Below, piece by piece: positions 33,701 through 47,000 of a stretch of 64,000 bases of DNA. The stretch comes from Datnioides undecimradiatus. Taxonomy: Eukaryota; Chordata; Actinopteri; Lobotiformes; Datnioididae. The notes under the pieces were generated by a model that saw nothing but the letters and a program-made list of their open reading frames with translations, made no database searches and had not been told where the DNA came from. Within the stretch, counting starts at the first letter, position 1; every line of letters begins with the position of its first letter. A program made the position numbers and the translations under genes. The stretch spans positions 12,106,848 to 12,170,847 of the forward strand of contig WARS01000016.1 in NCBI GenBank assembly GCA_008933995.1, written 5' to 3'.

Positions 33701-36700
33701 CTGCATCTTCATTTAACTCTGGTCACCACGGCCTATAAGTTTTATGACAGGTTAGACTCCACATTGTCATGTGTTATGTTTTTGCATCTCTAGAGTGCCA
33801 TGGATGCGGCCAGACTGAGTGCTGCCAAGTCGTCTCCAATGATGGAGACCATTAACATGGTAAGAAAACAACATTACAAATGCTGTTGCACCTCAATTAC
33901 TCATTTCTTGGTTTTTAGATTTATAGGTACTTGGGGTTTCCACTTGACAAAACACGACAATAGCCAATAAGATCTGTTTTGTAAGGATTGTCTTGTTTGT
34001 CCCTTCGCTCAGTGTCTGCAGCACCTTGATGTTTCTGTGCTTGGAGAGCTGGTTCCTAGGCTCTGTGAGCTGCTGAAGAGTGGAGTAGGCTTGGGCACCA
34101 AGGTACACGCACACTTTGGTATAAACGTAGACTGTGTGGAAAAGGTTGATGTCGTCTTTTTAAATCTGCCTGTTTGCATTTGGCCCTCGTCTGTCTTATG
34201 TATCTAAAGATGTAATTTATCGAGTCAGACTATTTACATTTGTCTGTTCTCTTGGTGTAGGGTGGCTGTGCTAGTGTTATTGTTTCACTGACAGTGCAGT
34301 GTCCCCAGGACCTTACACCATACTCAGGTAAAGCCCAAATATGCATCACTTCCTGTAGTATGTTGACTATTTGAAATGAATTGTGTTAAGAAGAATATTT
34401 TGGTGTTTCCAGGTAAACTGATGAGTGCCCTGCTGAATGGCATCCATGATAGAAGCACTGTTGTACAGAAACAATTTGCCTTTGCGCTGGGACACCTTGT
34501 CAGGGTAGGCACTGCATCTATTAAGCAGTTGTGTTACACACTGTAGGTTGTTCTCGGTAAGCAAGAGGAGTTGTACTTGTTTTTTTTCCATCAGACAGCA
34601 AAAGACAGCAGTGTGGAGAAACTACTACTGAAGCTCAACAGCTGGTACTTAGAGAAAGAAGGTGAGACGGCAGAAAATCTTCACTTTCCCTCAGAATATC
34701 GTGACTCTGTTTGTGCATTAAACCAAACAGTAACTTTTGTGAACTCTCTTTTACTCCAAGAACCGGTCTACAAGTCATCATGTGCGTTGACTGTGCACGC
34801 CATCAGTCACTACAGTCCTGATGTGCTGAAGGGCCATGCAGGAGTGGCTCTGCCGCTGGCCTTCCTGGGTATGCATCAGGCGCCAGGTCCTGATGAGGAG
34901 AAAGGAGAGAGCCATGACGCCACGCTGTGGGCTGAGGTGTGGCAGGAGAATGTTCCAGGTGAGAAATACTCGCATAGCATAGGTGATTACCAGCTGATTC
35001 AACCCCCCTTAATCATAACATGGTCCAATCATAGCATTTATGTGTATTTTGTCACAGGGATAATATAACATTTTACTCTTTGAACTTTGATCCTAGGAAG
35101 CTTTGGAGGCATCAGACTTTACATGACTGAGCTGATCGCTATCACGCAGAAGGCACTGCAGTCCCAGTCATGGAAGATGAAAGCTCAGGGTGCAGCTGCC
35201 ATGGCAACTGTTGCTAAGGAACAGACAGGCTCATTAGTGGCACCACACCTTGGCATGGTGCTAACGGCTTTAATGCAAGGACTTTCTGGACGCACATGGG
35301 CTGGCAAGGTAAAGAAAAATTAGGCAGCAGAATAAGAAGAAAAGAAAGTTGTTTTGGTTTTATGCTAATTTTGTATTTATTTTTGTTTCAGGAGGAGCTG
35401 TTGAAAGCCATTGGATCAGTAGTCTCCAAATGCAGGTGAGGCTCCTTTCATAACATGTTTTATGCTTTTGGGCTTTATATGAAGGAACACAACATTCCTC
35501 TCCTGGTTTTTATACTTAATTTCTTCTACACTTCCTCTGGCTCTCAGCGCGGAGCTGCAGAAGCCTTGCTCAGGCCAGCCCACCATGTCTGAGGTGCTGG
35601 AAGTTGTGTTGAAGGAATGTCGCAAGGAAAGTCTGGTGTACAAAATGGCTGCTCTGCGCTGTGCTGGAGATGCTCTTCACAGCAGCCAGGAGGACCGTTT
35701 TAGCAACATTGCGGAAGTCCTTTTCCCTCTGATTAAGAAGGTTCAGTCATATCCTTATTATTTGATACCATCTGTAGTACAAGTATGTTATTTAAAGACA
35801 TTATTGCTTTTACTTAATGGATCTTCCTGATACCCAACAGAGCTGCCCAGAGAGCGGTGGTGCATCACCAAGGTCACAGGAGGACGATGATAGAGATGTG
35901 AAGGAGACAGAGCTGCAGACAGAAGCTCTGCTTTGTGCTTTTGAGACTCTTGGAAAGACTTGGCCCAGAAACCCAGAGACTCAGGGTGAGTTACAATTCT
36001 TCCTCACAGGAGACGCAACTGGACCACAGATAGAACAAGTTCACTTGTTCTGGGAAATTAAAGAACCTTAAACTGCACTTTTCCAAACTATGAGCTAGAT
36101 TTCCCTTTTGCACATTGTGCCTTATGGAACATAACAATCCCGGACACTAATTATGTTTTCACATCAATACGGTGGAGCAAGACTTGAGGCACAGAACCAG
36201 TTTTATTTCTTTTACCCTCTTTTTTTGAAGTTGAACATCCTGCTGGACTTTCAATTCATTCCTCCATTTGCTATTTATGTAGCTTAACACACACATAACA
36301 CACTTCTTCAAGCATTAAAACATTGATCCTAGTTTTTAATGATCTCATCTACATCGCTAGTGTACAGAATCAGACATTTTGCTGTCAAAACCACTTCTAT
36401 TGTGCCTTGTTTATATGTTGCCTGTAGCGAGCATTGGTCACTGTAAATTGTATGTTTTGGGATTATTCTTCACTTTGACATGTTGGCATTGTGGCATATG
36501 TAATAATGTCTTAGGCACAGTCACATTTCCAGCACTCATGACTGAAGATTATCCAAAAAATGGTATTTCGATCATTTTTGTTAATGAAATGAATTAACCA
36601 GTTATTTTAGGACAAGTGAGCATGCTCTGCTTTAATATCACACCGCCATTTATCGCATTCAGTCCACCACCTTTTTAAAAGTAAAACTTTAAGAGGCTCA

Positions 36701-38397
36701 GTTTCACTGTGACTAGCGTTACCCTCAGTTATGTAGGTCATCGTGTGGGTGGGCTACTGGAAAGCTTACTGCTGACCGTACAAAGCAATGTTGTGCACAT
36801 TGTCTTGTCTGCAGCTCGTTTCCAGGTGGAGGTGTGCAGTCTGATGTGTGAGAAGCTCAAGCTAAGCACCTGGAAAGTCCAGCTTGCTGTTCTACAGTCC
36901 ATGAAGGCATACTTCCAGGGGTAAAGAAGAACTTTACTAACATTTTACTTGTAATTTGTTCTTTGAAATTAGTCCTGAACCATAAATGAATCAAACTGAT
37001 CAAAGTGTTTTTAAAATACACGTGATTTAATCATGGTTTTTCAACTAAATACACATGGTGCAAATATGTGCACCAATATTTTTCCCTTAAGGTTATTGCT
37101 GCTAGAAAAAGGCAGCGAAGACTTCAGTGCACTGTCTCAGATCCTCACAGAGACCTGTGCTGCTCTCACTTACCCTTTAGGTAAGACCGTCACAATTTCA
37201 GTGTGCTCTGAGTTACAGTCCAATGCGTCTTCATTTCAACAACACATTTGTACTGTGTTTCTATCCAGAAAACAAAAGTTACTCCTCTGTGAGGACAGAG
37301 GCTTTGACAGTTGTGGATCTGATCGTTAAGAGAACTGGAGGTAGGTACTTACTGCTGCTAAGATTGTCTTGAAGTTAACTGGTCTGTAAATCAATTTACA
37401 TGTGAGCAAATGAAAATAAGATCTCAGTTTGCAGCAGCAGGGTTTCTCTTCTGAGTACTGGATGTGTGACAGTTTTATGGTAACATGTCCTCTGTCAGAG
37501 AAAACCTGGCTGTGACACATTTTAGCAGTGTTTCCCCTGACTGTAGGGTGCATGTGGTTTCATATTGCCAGTCTTCCTGCACCTTGTAAAAGCCTTCTTG
37601 TTGGTGAAATTTTTTATGAGCTAGTGTTGTGAACTAGTGGTTGGCAGTGTCAGTCAGACACTGTGGTCTAGGCTGAAATGAATGAAATGACTACAGTGCA
37701 GTGCTCCTGCACCTTTCACATTGGTCTTAGGTATGAGGAACAGTTATGTGGTTTCTGGCTGGTGGGGTTTCTGCATCTCTGCCAGTCTCCTAATCCTCTG
37801 TCCCATCAACTGCTCCATTTGACTGTATATGCTGGTATTTTACAGAAGATAGGCACAATTACATTTGCTACCTACATAATGTGGGCACTGCGCACAAAAT
37901 TGATAACTGCTTGAATTCAGTAATGACAGGTGCTGCATTGTTCACTGCGTTGCACTAAGTCTTAGGTCCCACATCATGTTTTCTTCTGTTTCTCATTACT
38001 TCTAGCATGAGACTCTAGTTTGTAATTTAACAACAGATTTTTAATAATACTCCAGTTCAAATACTGTGAGTCACAATACAAAGCTACTGTCTTTTGTTTC
38101 TTTATAGTGTATAATTGTTATTATTGACATGTCTAGGATCACTGTATTGTGGTTGTTTTCAGCTTCACGTTTTTCACTGTGAACATGCATACACAGTATC
38201 GGTGTATGTAAAGATTATCGATCAGAGTGTTGTATATTAACATCCTTGTGCCAACAGAGAGTGAACAGTGGGACTGTGTGTCAGTGAAGAGCAGGGAGCA
38301 GCTGCAGCGCTCCCTGTCAACGCTGCAGTCAGACAGCAGACCTGACCTGAGAGATAAGGCCCAGGAGCTGCGCAGACACATCCAGAGCCAGCCATGA
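22533..38397 (+). CDS. ecpas: Proteasome adaptor and scaffold protein ECM29 (complete, 49 coding exons)
   Basis: ECPAS/ECM29 is a very large HEAT-repeat protein that binds the 26S proteasome, bridging core and regulatory particles, and links it to membranes, motors and quality control. The spliced frame is 1843 residues, against about 1845 in human by memory, with no frame break. The N-terminus reads [20 protein letters not shown]; later matches include [83 protein letters not shown] and [14 protein letters not shown]. It is alpha-helical throughout, with no signal peptide or catalytic motif. The start ATG has A at -3 and G at +4. It is divergent from kdm4c and convergent with smc2. One donor, after exon 44, is weak (see findings). 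Confidence 0.96.
27946..28042. repeat. GATA/TA compound microsatellite
   Basis: GATAGA and TATAGA units merging into TA repeats inside ecpas intron 18. Confidence 0.9.
28236..28274. repeat. GA-rich microsatellite
   Basis: AG/GGAG repeats in the same ecpas intron as the GATA array. Confidence 0.85.
28432..28432. other. Ambiguous base (N)
   Basis: Single N beside an AATAATTAAT-type repeat in ecpas intron 18; probably an unresolved assembly or read position. No coding effect. Confidence 0.95.
28489..32810 (+). other. ecpas: ecpas exon map, exons 19-32
   Basis: 28489-28580, 28692-28826, 28930-29101, 29240-29412, 29581-29682, 29911-30034, 30390-30535, 30888-30942, 31060-31174, 31328-31396, 31533-31650, 31772-31939, 32234-32313, 32705-32810. 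Exons 29-30 carry the best conserved stretch ([18 protein letters not shown] and [21 protein letters not shown]). The 698-bp intron before exon 19 holds GATA and GA microsatellites and the only N in the window. Confidence 0.9.
32099..32122. repeat. TG microsatellite in ecpas intron 30
   Basis: About eleven GT units, about 110 bases before the next acceptor (exon at 32234). Confidence 0.85.
33003..38397 (+). other. ecpas: ecpas exon map, exons 33-49
   Basis: 33003-33050, 33159-33277, 33536-33686, 33794-33859, 34013-34102, 34261-34327, 34413-34504, 34595-34661, 34761-34958, 35097-35308, 35392-35435, 35548-35740, 35841-35985, 36815-36920, 37092-37180, 37269-37340, 38258-38397 (TGA at 38395). 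The introns 35986-36814 and 37341-38257 are the two longest here and contain nothing recognisable. The intron 34662-34760 has no stop codon in frame. Confidence 0.88.
33121..33140. repeat. TG microsatellite before ecpas exon 34
   Basis: About nine TG units followed directly by a pyrimidine tract and the acceptor at 33158. Confidence 0.85.
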
Positions 38398-39275
38398 GAT
38401 CTCACACACATACACACACAAGAGGGGGTGAGAAGGAGAAAGACGCACATGCATACACCTGTGTGATTATTTACACGCGTGTATGTGTGTGCACTCCTGT
38501 GTGTGCACTCCTGTGTGTGACTAGTACAAGTCGGCAGTGCAGGCATACATGCATGCACAGCTCACCCACCCAGACACATGCAGTCCCAAACACAGTGCAA
38601 CCAAATAGAACAACTTCTTTTTGCTTCTGTATCAGTGAAAGAAATCACATAACACACTCCACTGACTTCTGTGACGCAATTATCTTCTCTTTAACATATT
38701 CACAAACTTCCCAAATTATTTTGTTGCTCATCCATGTTACCTTTGAAGGTGGCGTTGTGCAAGAGACTGCTCCACTCACTGGTGGCTGTCAAAGCCTGAC
38801 TTGGAAACTTGAAGAAACAATACAATACCAACAAGTTTGAACTCCAGTGGTGAAGGGCAAGGCGATTCTTGTAATGTGTCAAGTTTTATTTGGTTCATTT
38901 TTAAATGGACAGTAAGATAAAGATAAATACTATATAAACCAATGTGTTGGGTTTGTGGATGCTGTATACCTATAGCCCCAAAATGGGGACTTTTACTACT
39001 GTTGTGGGTTTGCCTACTTATTAAATATCTGAAGAACAGCAGATTGTACACCTTAGCAGACTGTTGACTAGTCGGCTGCCATTTGAAGTTGCACTTTTCA
39101 GGGGTGTGGACACGTCCTCACTGTTTTACCAAAAGAGCTGAGGCATGAGAGATACATCTCTCTGAGTCCTGTGAATGGTGTTCTTTCTCCTGTTTGCAAG
39201 GTGAATGAGCAAGACAACAGCCAATTCTGTGAAGAATGGAGCATAAATAAAACAATAAAATCCTGCTGTTAAATT
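38398..39275 (+). terminator. ecpas: ecpas 3' UTR and poly(A) signals
   Basis: After the stop codon there is a CA/TG-rich stretch (38398-38530), then unique AT-rich DNA. AATAAA hexamers occur at 39246-39251 and 39254-39259, with a further attaaataaa at about 39310. Either could set the 3' end, giving a 3' UTR of roughly 0.9 kb. Confidence 0.6.
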
Positions 39276-39766
39276 TAAAGTGGTGATGTTATTTGAATTT
39301 GTCCCTGATTAAATAAAACTACATTGACAATTTGGACAAGTGGCTTTCTTTTGTCTTAGTGAGACTACTCGTTCAAGTTATGTACAAACATACAATAATG
39401 AAAGCATGAAAGAGGCAATGCACACAGGCACTATCAAAATCTAGTCAAAGGTGGATTCATCTAACAGCCAATCAGATGCTTTATGACAAAGCAAACGATC
39501 CAAGTTTTGTTTTTTAATCTCAGTTTTGTTCATTTATACTGTTTAAAGTGGGGAGGTGTTTTCTCAACATCAGTTTTCATATTTATTTTCACAGTTTGTG
39601 ACCTGAAGATATTTATAATGTTTATTATTATTAAAATGTCTGGCCACTGTGTCTAAGACTGCAGATTAGTGTACATGTCCTTTCTGCTACCACTACGGGG
39701 CACCAATTTTGTCCATCTTCAAATTCCAAAATACAGTCATTGGCCTCATACTTAAATTTGACCTGC

Positions 39767-40364
39767 TTTATTTATTTAAAAAACAAAAAACTGCTGCATA
39801 TAAAACTAGTCATGTGAAGCACATGATCATTAACAGACCAGAAAAGAGACAGGATATCCAGAGACAGTTTACACAAACAGGTGAAGAAGCTCCAGCAGCA
39901 GAACAATGAGAGGACACATGACACTTCATAAACAAACATATAAAACAGAGCTATTAAGGTTACAAAGAGCAGCTGCAGAGAAAATGTGAGTATACACAAC
40001 TGATTGCCACAAATACCATGTTATGTCGTGTTAAAGTGCAATATACAACATTCAGCCACTGTATGGAGTTTTTAGGAAATTTCATTTCAGGCAACATATT
40101 TCAGAGTTACTGTAATATGACATTTGTAAGCCACCTACCGTGTTTAAAACAGATGGGTAGGATGGGGGCATTTACATGTACACAGTCACACAAGCTTAGA
40201 TAGCTACACAGAGGAAGGGTGACCTCATTCTCTGCTCTGGTTGACATACCTCCACCAACTGTTTTGTGCTGACATATACTAAGGCTGAATGTCATATATT
40301 GCACCTCGAAGTGGTTGGTTTCTACAGGAGTAATACAGACAGCATATTAAGAATACAGCTTTGA
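39767..40364 (-). terminator. smc2: smc2 3' UTR with poly(A) signals
   Basis: On the minus strand two overlapping AATAAA hexamers lie at 39767-39776, about 590 bases after the stop codon. No other gene fits the stretch. The ecpas 3' end points towards it from about 500 bases away. Confidence 0.5.
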
Positions 40365-40848
40365 TTAGTTGATGAGCAGTTTGTTCCTCTTGTCTTTCTG
40401 ACGAGCTTTGTCTTGGACTTTCTGAGGGAGGTTGGCATCACTCTGGCTGAGAGCGGTCCGCGTCACCGTGGACATGCCGTCAACAAACTTTGTCTTGAAC
40501 AGGACATTGGCATTGGTGAACATGCCATCCTTCAGTGACACCACCACAAACTGTTGGGAAAGAATTAAAAAAAAATAACTTGAGGACATGTTTTGCTCTG
40601 AGTGAAAAGTTTCAGTAAAGCCCATTAATAACTGGTTCTTTCATACGAGTCAAGTTATTAGTTATTAAGTTATTATAGGTTGCAGTGGATTTAAACAAAC
40701 CTGTGAGTGTCTAAAATGTGTGCGCAGCATCTGTCCAATGTTCTGTGTGTGTGACAGATCCAAGGCTGCATCCACCTCATCTAAGATGTAGATGGGGGCA
40801 GGTTTGAAGAGCAGCATGGCCAGGATGAGAGACAAGGCCACCAGTGAT

Positions 40849-40898
<50 letters not shown>

Positions 40899-43800
40899 AA
40901 AGAGGTATTTAATAAAAGTGACCGACTTCATCAACATCCACAGAAACCTGACATACTTATTATACTACTGTTTAAAATGTAAACAAAACTTTTCAATTAG
41001 TGACAATTGAAAGTGCTTTTGCTGACCTCTGCCCCCCACTGAGCTCAGTAAGGTTCTCCTTCCAGGTGCTGCCCAGGGCCACCTTGAACTCGAGGCCTTC
41101 CAAAACACCGCAGCCCTGAGGTGGAGCCAGTTTAGCTGTGGCCCCTGGCAGCAGAGTGGAGAAAATGGAGCCAAAGTCCTTGTTTACCTGCAGAGGAGGG
41201 GGGGGAAGAAACATACAAGTACAGGAATTATAGTGAGGTCCAAATACAGTGATGACCTTACGGCTAACCAAGACCCACTGATACGAATGGTTGGACAAAA
41301 TTATGACAAAAGAGCAACAAAGGCAAATGTAGGAATATAAAAAGAAAAGCTGTCAGCAGACCTTCTGCCACGCCAAGTTAAGAGCCTCGTTCTTCTTCTG
41401 GTCCAGTTCCTCAATTGTCTGCAAGATTTTTGCCTTGTCGTTCTCCACAATCCTCTTCTTCTTCATCAGGTCATTGTACTGCAGGAAGGAAGACATTTAT
41501 GTTGGATGGATAAAGACATTAGAGGTTCTAACTAAACAACCTCCCAAACCCTCGGTGAATCTGTCCCCACCCTCTCTTCTGCCTCGTTCAGCATGTTCAT
41601 GGCCCTCTTGTTGATGTTTCTCTCCAGCTTGGTGGTGGTCTCCTCCAGCTTCTTCAGCCGTTGACCAGCCTCACGGGGGTTGTTGGTTTTAAAGTCGTAA
41701 GAAGTGTTGGGCTGGCCAAAGAACTGACGCTCTGAGTGGATCCAGTCATGCTCTGCCAGCATCCGAGACACCTAGATGAAGTATGAGAGATGGTTGAGGA
41801 CACTAATCAAACATGATAAGATAAAGCTTTGAGCGACCTCAGAGGTATAGTTTTATAGGTAAGGACTGACTAAAGCAATTTAAGAGAGTATACCTTGTCA
41901 GCAGCTTCCTGGCTGTCCTTGCAGTGCTTACTAATGTTGTGTTCCAGTTCTTTGATCTTCAGCTGGACTTCGTTGTTCTGCTCCCTTATTTTATTGGCCT
42001 CTGTGCTTTTCCCCTAGAACATTCAAATGGATGGAACCATTAAAAATAGTAAATAGGGAAATAAGAGAGACTAGACTAATAAGAGAATAACTAATAAATA
42101 AACTTCGCACTACTTTCCAGGAACATTTATCCTATGATCTGTTGAATTACTTCAACCTCAATCCTCATACAGGATCTGGTAGTGAAGTTACTTATCTAAG
42201 CTGATCAATACAGGTTAAATACAAAAGTCCTAAAGGCTGAGGTTCTGTTCACCTTGAGCTCTTTGTCCTGAGCCATGATCACTTCCTTCTGTTTGGCAAG
42301 CTCCTCCTGAGCTTTACGCACTGCTTCCTGCACAGCATCAGAGACAGGATGCAAATGAGAACAGTAAGAGAGCTGAGCAACCACTTTGTTTTGAGCTGTG
42401 ATGAATAATGTGTTAGTGTGATGGACCATAAATAGTGACTTAAACAGACAACAGTTATTCCTGAACATATGAATCCACTAAACTTGTATGCCTAAACTGT
42501 AGCATTCGTACATATTGGCAAAATACCTTGTTCTGTGATACAGTGCAAGCCATGCTGTCTATCTGCTCCTGGATGGCCGTCATGGCTTCATCTACAGCCT
42601 GAATCTGCTGCTCATAACCAGCCTGCTCCCTCTGCAGCTCCTCCAGCTCCAGGGCCACAGCGTCAGACTCCTGCGCACATGTGCCAAAAAATAGAAACAT
42701 CAATTACCTGGAAACAGATTTTATTTCTCGCTGGTGAAAAAGAAAAAGATAAAATGTCATACAAATGTGTAGCTGGTATACCTGCTGCCTCTGCTTCAGC
42801 TTCTTATTGAAAGCGTCAGCTTTGGCCTTGGCTGCATTCAGTTTCTGCTGGGCAGCTTTCAGCTCCTTCTCCCTTTCTGCCTCAGCGTTCTTCATCTTGT
42901 TCTCCAGCACCTTGTATTTTTCCTCAGCCCGTTTCTGCACCTCCTTGGTGACACGCAAAGTCTCCTCACTCTCCTCTGGTGAAGTACACACAAAATTAGC
43001 AAAAAACAACAATAATAAATATTTTAATTGCAATTGCAATATTACAATTGTCCCTTTTGTTCCTGGTGGAATCACAAATATAATGTTTATCTATGTGCAC
43101 TGACTGCCTGGATTAATTCAGGTTTTTTTTAAACTTGTGTTTGGACACATTTCTGACCAATGGCCTTGCGCAGCCTCTCAAGCTCCTCTTGCTGCTGATG
43201 GAAGGAGCTCTGCTGCAGCTTGGCCTGCAGAATCTGCTCCTCTTCCACCTTCAGCTCATACTGCTGCTTCAGCTGACGGTACCTGGAGGGAGAAAATGTG
43301 GTGAAAGAAAATGTAGGTTGGTTTGAAAAACCTGAAATACACCAGAAAACAACTTTTTATGTGTGTTTCTGTCCACGTACTTCTCTGCGATGCCCTTAAG
43401 GCTGGCCAGTTGTCGATCAGTATCCTGAAGCTGGGCCTCCTTTTCATTCAAGTTGTCCCGGACCTCCTTTAGTTCTTGCAGGCTGGACAGAACTGATGCT
43501 GACTGGGAGCGAGCACCTGGGAGTGGAGAAGCGTGAAGAAAATAAAGTCCCGGAAACCTCATTGACATGTTTTAAAGCAAACTCCCCCTACCCAACTCTG
43601 GCATAATGTAGTGCATGAATCCCCTTTTTTCTCTCACCTCCACTCAAGGTTCCCTGTGGGTCAAAGACATCCCCCCCCAGAGTGACAGTCTTGGTCATCA
43701 CCTGCTTATCAAAAGCCACTTTTTTGGCATTTTCCAGAGTGTCACAAACCAGCGTGGAGCCAAAGACGTACTCCATGGCTTTACGCAGGTCAGACTCATA

Positions 43801-44086
43801 GCCCACCAGAGACAGAGCTGTGTGGACGTTGTCTTCTCCAACCTGCCAGAAGGAGAATGGACAGAGAGGAGACAAGAAGAATTGAGGCAGAGACTGTGTC
43901 ATGTTTCATGATCAGACATAATGATGACTGAATTTTCCACACCAGGCAATGCTTAAGATCTCTCACCAGGTTCTTGGCAGTGCTGACCACTCGGTCATTG
44001 AGTGTTTTGCCAGAGATCTTGTTCAGGGGAATGATGGTGTACCTCCGCTGCAGTTCTCCCTTCTCTAACAGCTTTTTGCCAGTCAC
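40365..44086 (-). other. smc2: smc2 exon map, exons 13-25
   Basis: Transcript order: 44086-43967 and 43842-43638 (hinge), 43516-43381, 43282-43158, 42975-42782, 42670-42527, 42327-42253, 42013-41894, 41771-41571, 41478-41362, 41187-41027 (signature motif), 40848-40701 (Walker B, D-loop), 40550-40365 (C-terminus, stop TAA at 40365). The penultimate exon's acceptor directly follows a long TG repeat. Confidence 0.92.
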
Positions 44087-47000
44087 CTGTTCAAAGACAA
44101 AAATCCCATTGAACGTTCTGGTTTCACTGTCGCACTTGTCTGCACATAAAATAAGAACAGAAAACACTTAAACATCCACCAAGGTCTCCAACACACCTAC
44201 CTCTGTGTCAACTACAATGTTATAGAGACGTCCACCTGCAACAACCTCCAGTGCTGTTGCATAGGAGACATCGCGGACTGTGATCAGGTTGGCTAGCAGC
44301 CCCTTCACCTTGCTGTGGTCCCATCCTCGCTCTGGGTCCCTACAAAGACAAAAGAAAAAACAAACAAACATAAAAAAACACTTTGCAACATGTTGAGACA
44401 GAGGTTTGAAATTTTATGGGCAGGTCCACCAGGAATTTTCTCCTTAATCACATATTTATGAACAGGTGTTTACTCACTCACACACACACACGTGTCCTCA
44501 GTCAAGCAGCAAATGGATTGTTCAGACACTCAGATGTGAAAAACTAACTAAGCTTACTAAGCTTTAGAAATCAAGTGCCCCCTCAGAAAGCTTTACTCAA
44601 GTAAAGCCTTACGCAGCCTGCAGCTGATCAGCCTAATTAGATCTCAGGACTGAGTGGGCATTCAGTGACAGTGCTTGACTGACTGACAGACTCTCCTTAA
44701 TTGTTTTTCACTGTTAAACCAAAGTTTTTTGGTACAATACATCACCATAAACTCACTATAATAGATAATGTGATCTAAATAAAAATGTCATCTGGAATTT
44801 GTTCACTGTAATACTAAGAGAGAAATGCTGCAGTGTCATTTAGAAGGTTAAATACAAATTTAAGTAATGTATTTTAAATAAGTAAAATAAACACTGAATT
44901 CTTCTCTGTCTTTCTTCATCATGTTCACATTTTGGATTACTATGAAGAATTTTCCAAAGCAACAACCAACACATGGTGAAAAATCCCAGCATGGAAATTT
45001 TCAGTACAGTTCCATCCTTGACATAAGCCTAAGAAAATGTCCAATTGCCCGTTGCAATTTAAAAACATCTTTGTCTATAAAATAGATTAATTCATCTTTT
45101 TGAGAAATAATTTGGCCCTAATTTGAAGCATGAAAGGAGGAACATTTAGTTTCAAACCATGCAGATTAATAACAAAGGAATGAGGCACATCCTTACTTGT
45201 AGTCGAAGCGTAAGTTGGGGAAGCGAGACATAAGATGCTCGTAGGTCTCTTTAAGTTTAGTGACCTCCCTGGACAGCTGCCTCCTTTTGTCTAGGAGACT
45301 CTCTTCTTTCCCCTCTGCATACAGACACAAGCATTATAACAGCGCAACTGCTATGTGTTCAGGAGGATGTCTGGCATTATTAAACAATACCTTCATAGTT
45401 GAGTTTGGCGAGCTCAGCCTGTAGTTTCTCCCTGCTGCTTCGGACAGCCTGCAGGGTGTCCTGGTCTTTTTTGTAGCCACTGTCCATTTTTTTCACCTCT
45501 GCCTGTTTGGTCTTGAGCTCAGCCTGAGCGTGCTTCAGGGTCATCTGGGCCTGGGCAGACAGAATATCAGAGGCAAGTCAGATAAATATTTTACATTTCA
45601 AAGGCAGCCTGAAAAACATAACCTGAAACATCACATCCCTAGCAGATATGTTCAAATCTTTTTCTCACCTGCTTGGCTTCAGTATCGGCTTTGCTCATGT
45701 CATTCTTGCAGGCCATCATCTGCCCAGCCAGCGTGGCCTCCTCGCCATCCTCGTTGGTGGAAAGGCCAGCCGACACAGCTCTAAAATGCTGCTCAGCTGC
45801 CTCAAGGGCTGCACTGTCCTGCTGTCCTTCCTCCTGGAGAGCCTGGAGCTTCTCCTTTGATTTAGAAACCTCCTTTTCTTTGACCACCAGCATTTTCTTG
45901 TCCTGGGGATGAAGGAAAACGGTTGGGGTGTTTTTGTTTTTCCAAAAGTCATAGGCACATATCAACAAAAAGTATTATCTTGTTACCTCCTCCATACTCT
46001 TGACAAGCTCCTTCCTCTTCTTGGTTTCATCTTTGAGATTCTGTTTTTTCAGGTCAAGTGCACTCTGGGCTTTGGCATCCACACGTTGCACATCAGCGAG
46101 AGTTTCCTCCAGGGATTTTAATACTCCATTGACCTCCTATGGATGAGCAGAGAATCATCATAGCAATATGTCATAAGATTTCTTTTCCTTGTTTAAGTTT
46201 GATTACAAACCCCCCCCCAAAAAACGCCATACAAAACATCGCATTTTATTCAGGGTCAATGTAATTACTAAGGAAGTGTTCAAAAATTTTGAGCCAAGAA
46301 TGTCATTTAGGGGCAAAGATTTAAATTTTCAAGACATCTTTTAGTCACCTAAAGATAGGAATACAATACCAAATCATTCACATATAAAAAGCCTATATTT
46401 TTTGCAAAGAGTTACAAATTTATTCAAATTTGCAATCTATTTATTAGAGCAAACAAATTCTGGGGGAAACAGGGGTAAATACTGTAGTTTAAAAAGCACC
46501 ACAATCTCAGCTCTGCACTGTCTTTCAGCATACCTGGTCTTTTTTCTTCTGTAGCTCCTGAATCTGGGCTGAGAGCTCCCGGACTTTGCTCTCATTCTCA
46601 GCCATGCTGGCTTGCATCTTGGCAATGTTGTCCTTCATCACCTTCAGATTCTCTGCTGACTTCAGCTTGGTTTCCTCTGCACACACAAACAACCAGGCCA
46701 CATACAGCCGTGACAAGTGCTCGATTTCACGCATTAGCTTTTGGTACTCCAAGTACGAGGATCGTTCCTGTGGAGGGAAGGATGAGGGAAAAAGGAAAAT
46801 AATGACTAAAACCTGAAATATATAATGAAAAATAAATAATTTTTGCCATCATATTTCAGTCACAACAGGAAATTTGTAGATTTTGGATCTTGCATTGAAC
46901 CTACCTCTTGCAGTTTGTGCATGGTTGGAGTAATTTCCTCTTCCAAAATCTTAAAGAATAAACAAAGAAAAACAAATAAACATTTCAGTATTTGTCAGAG

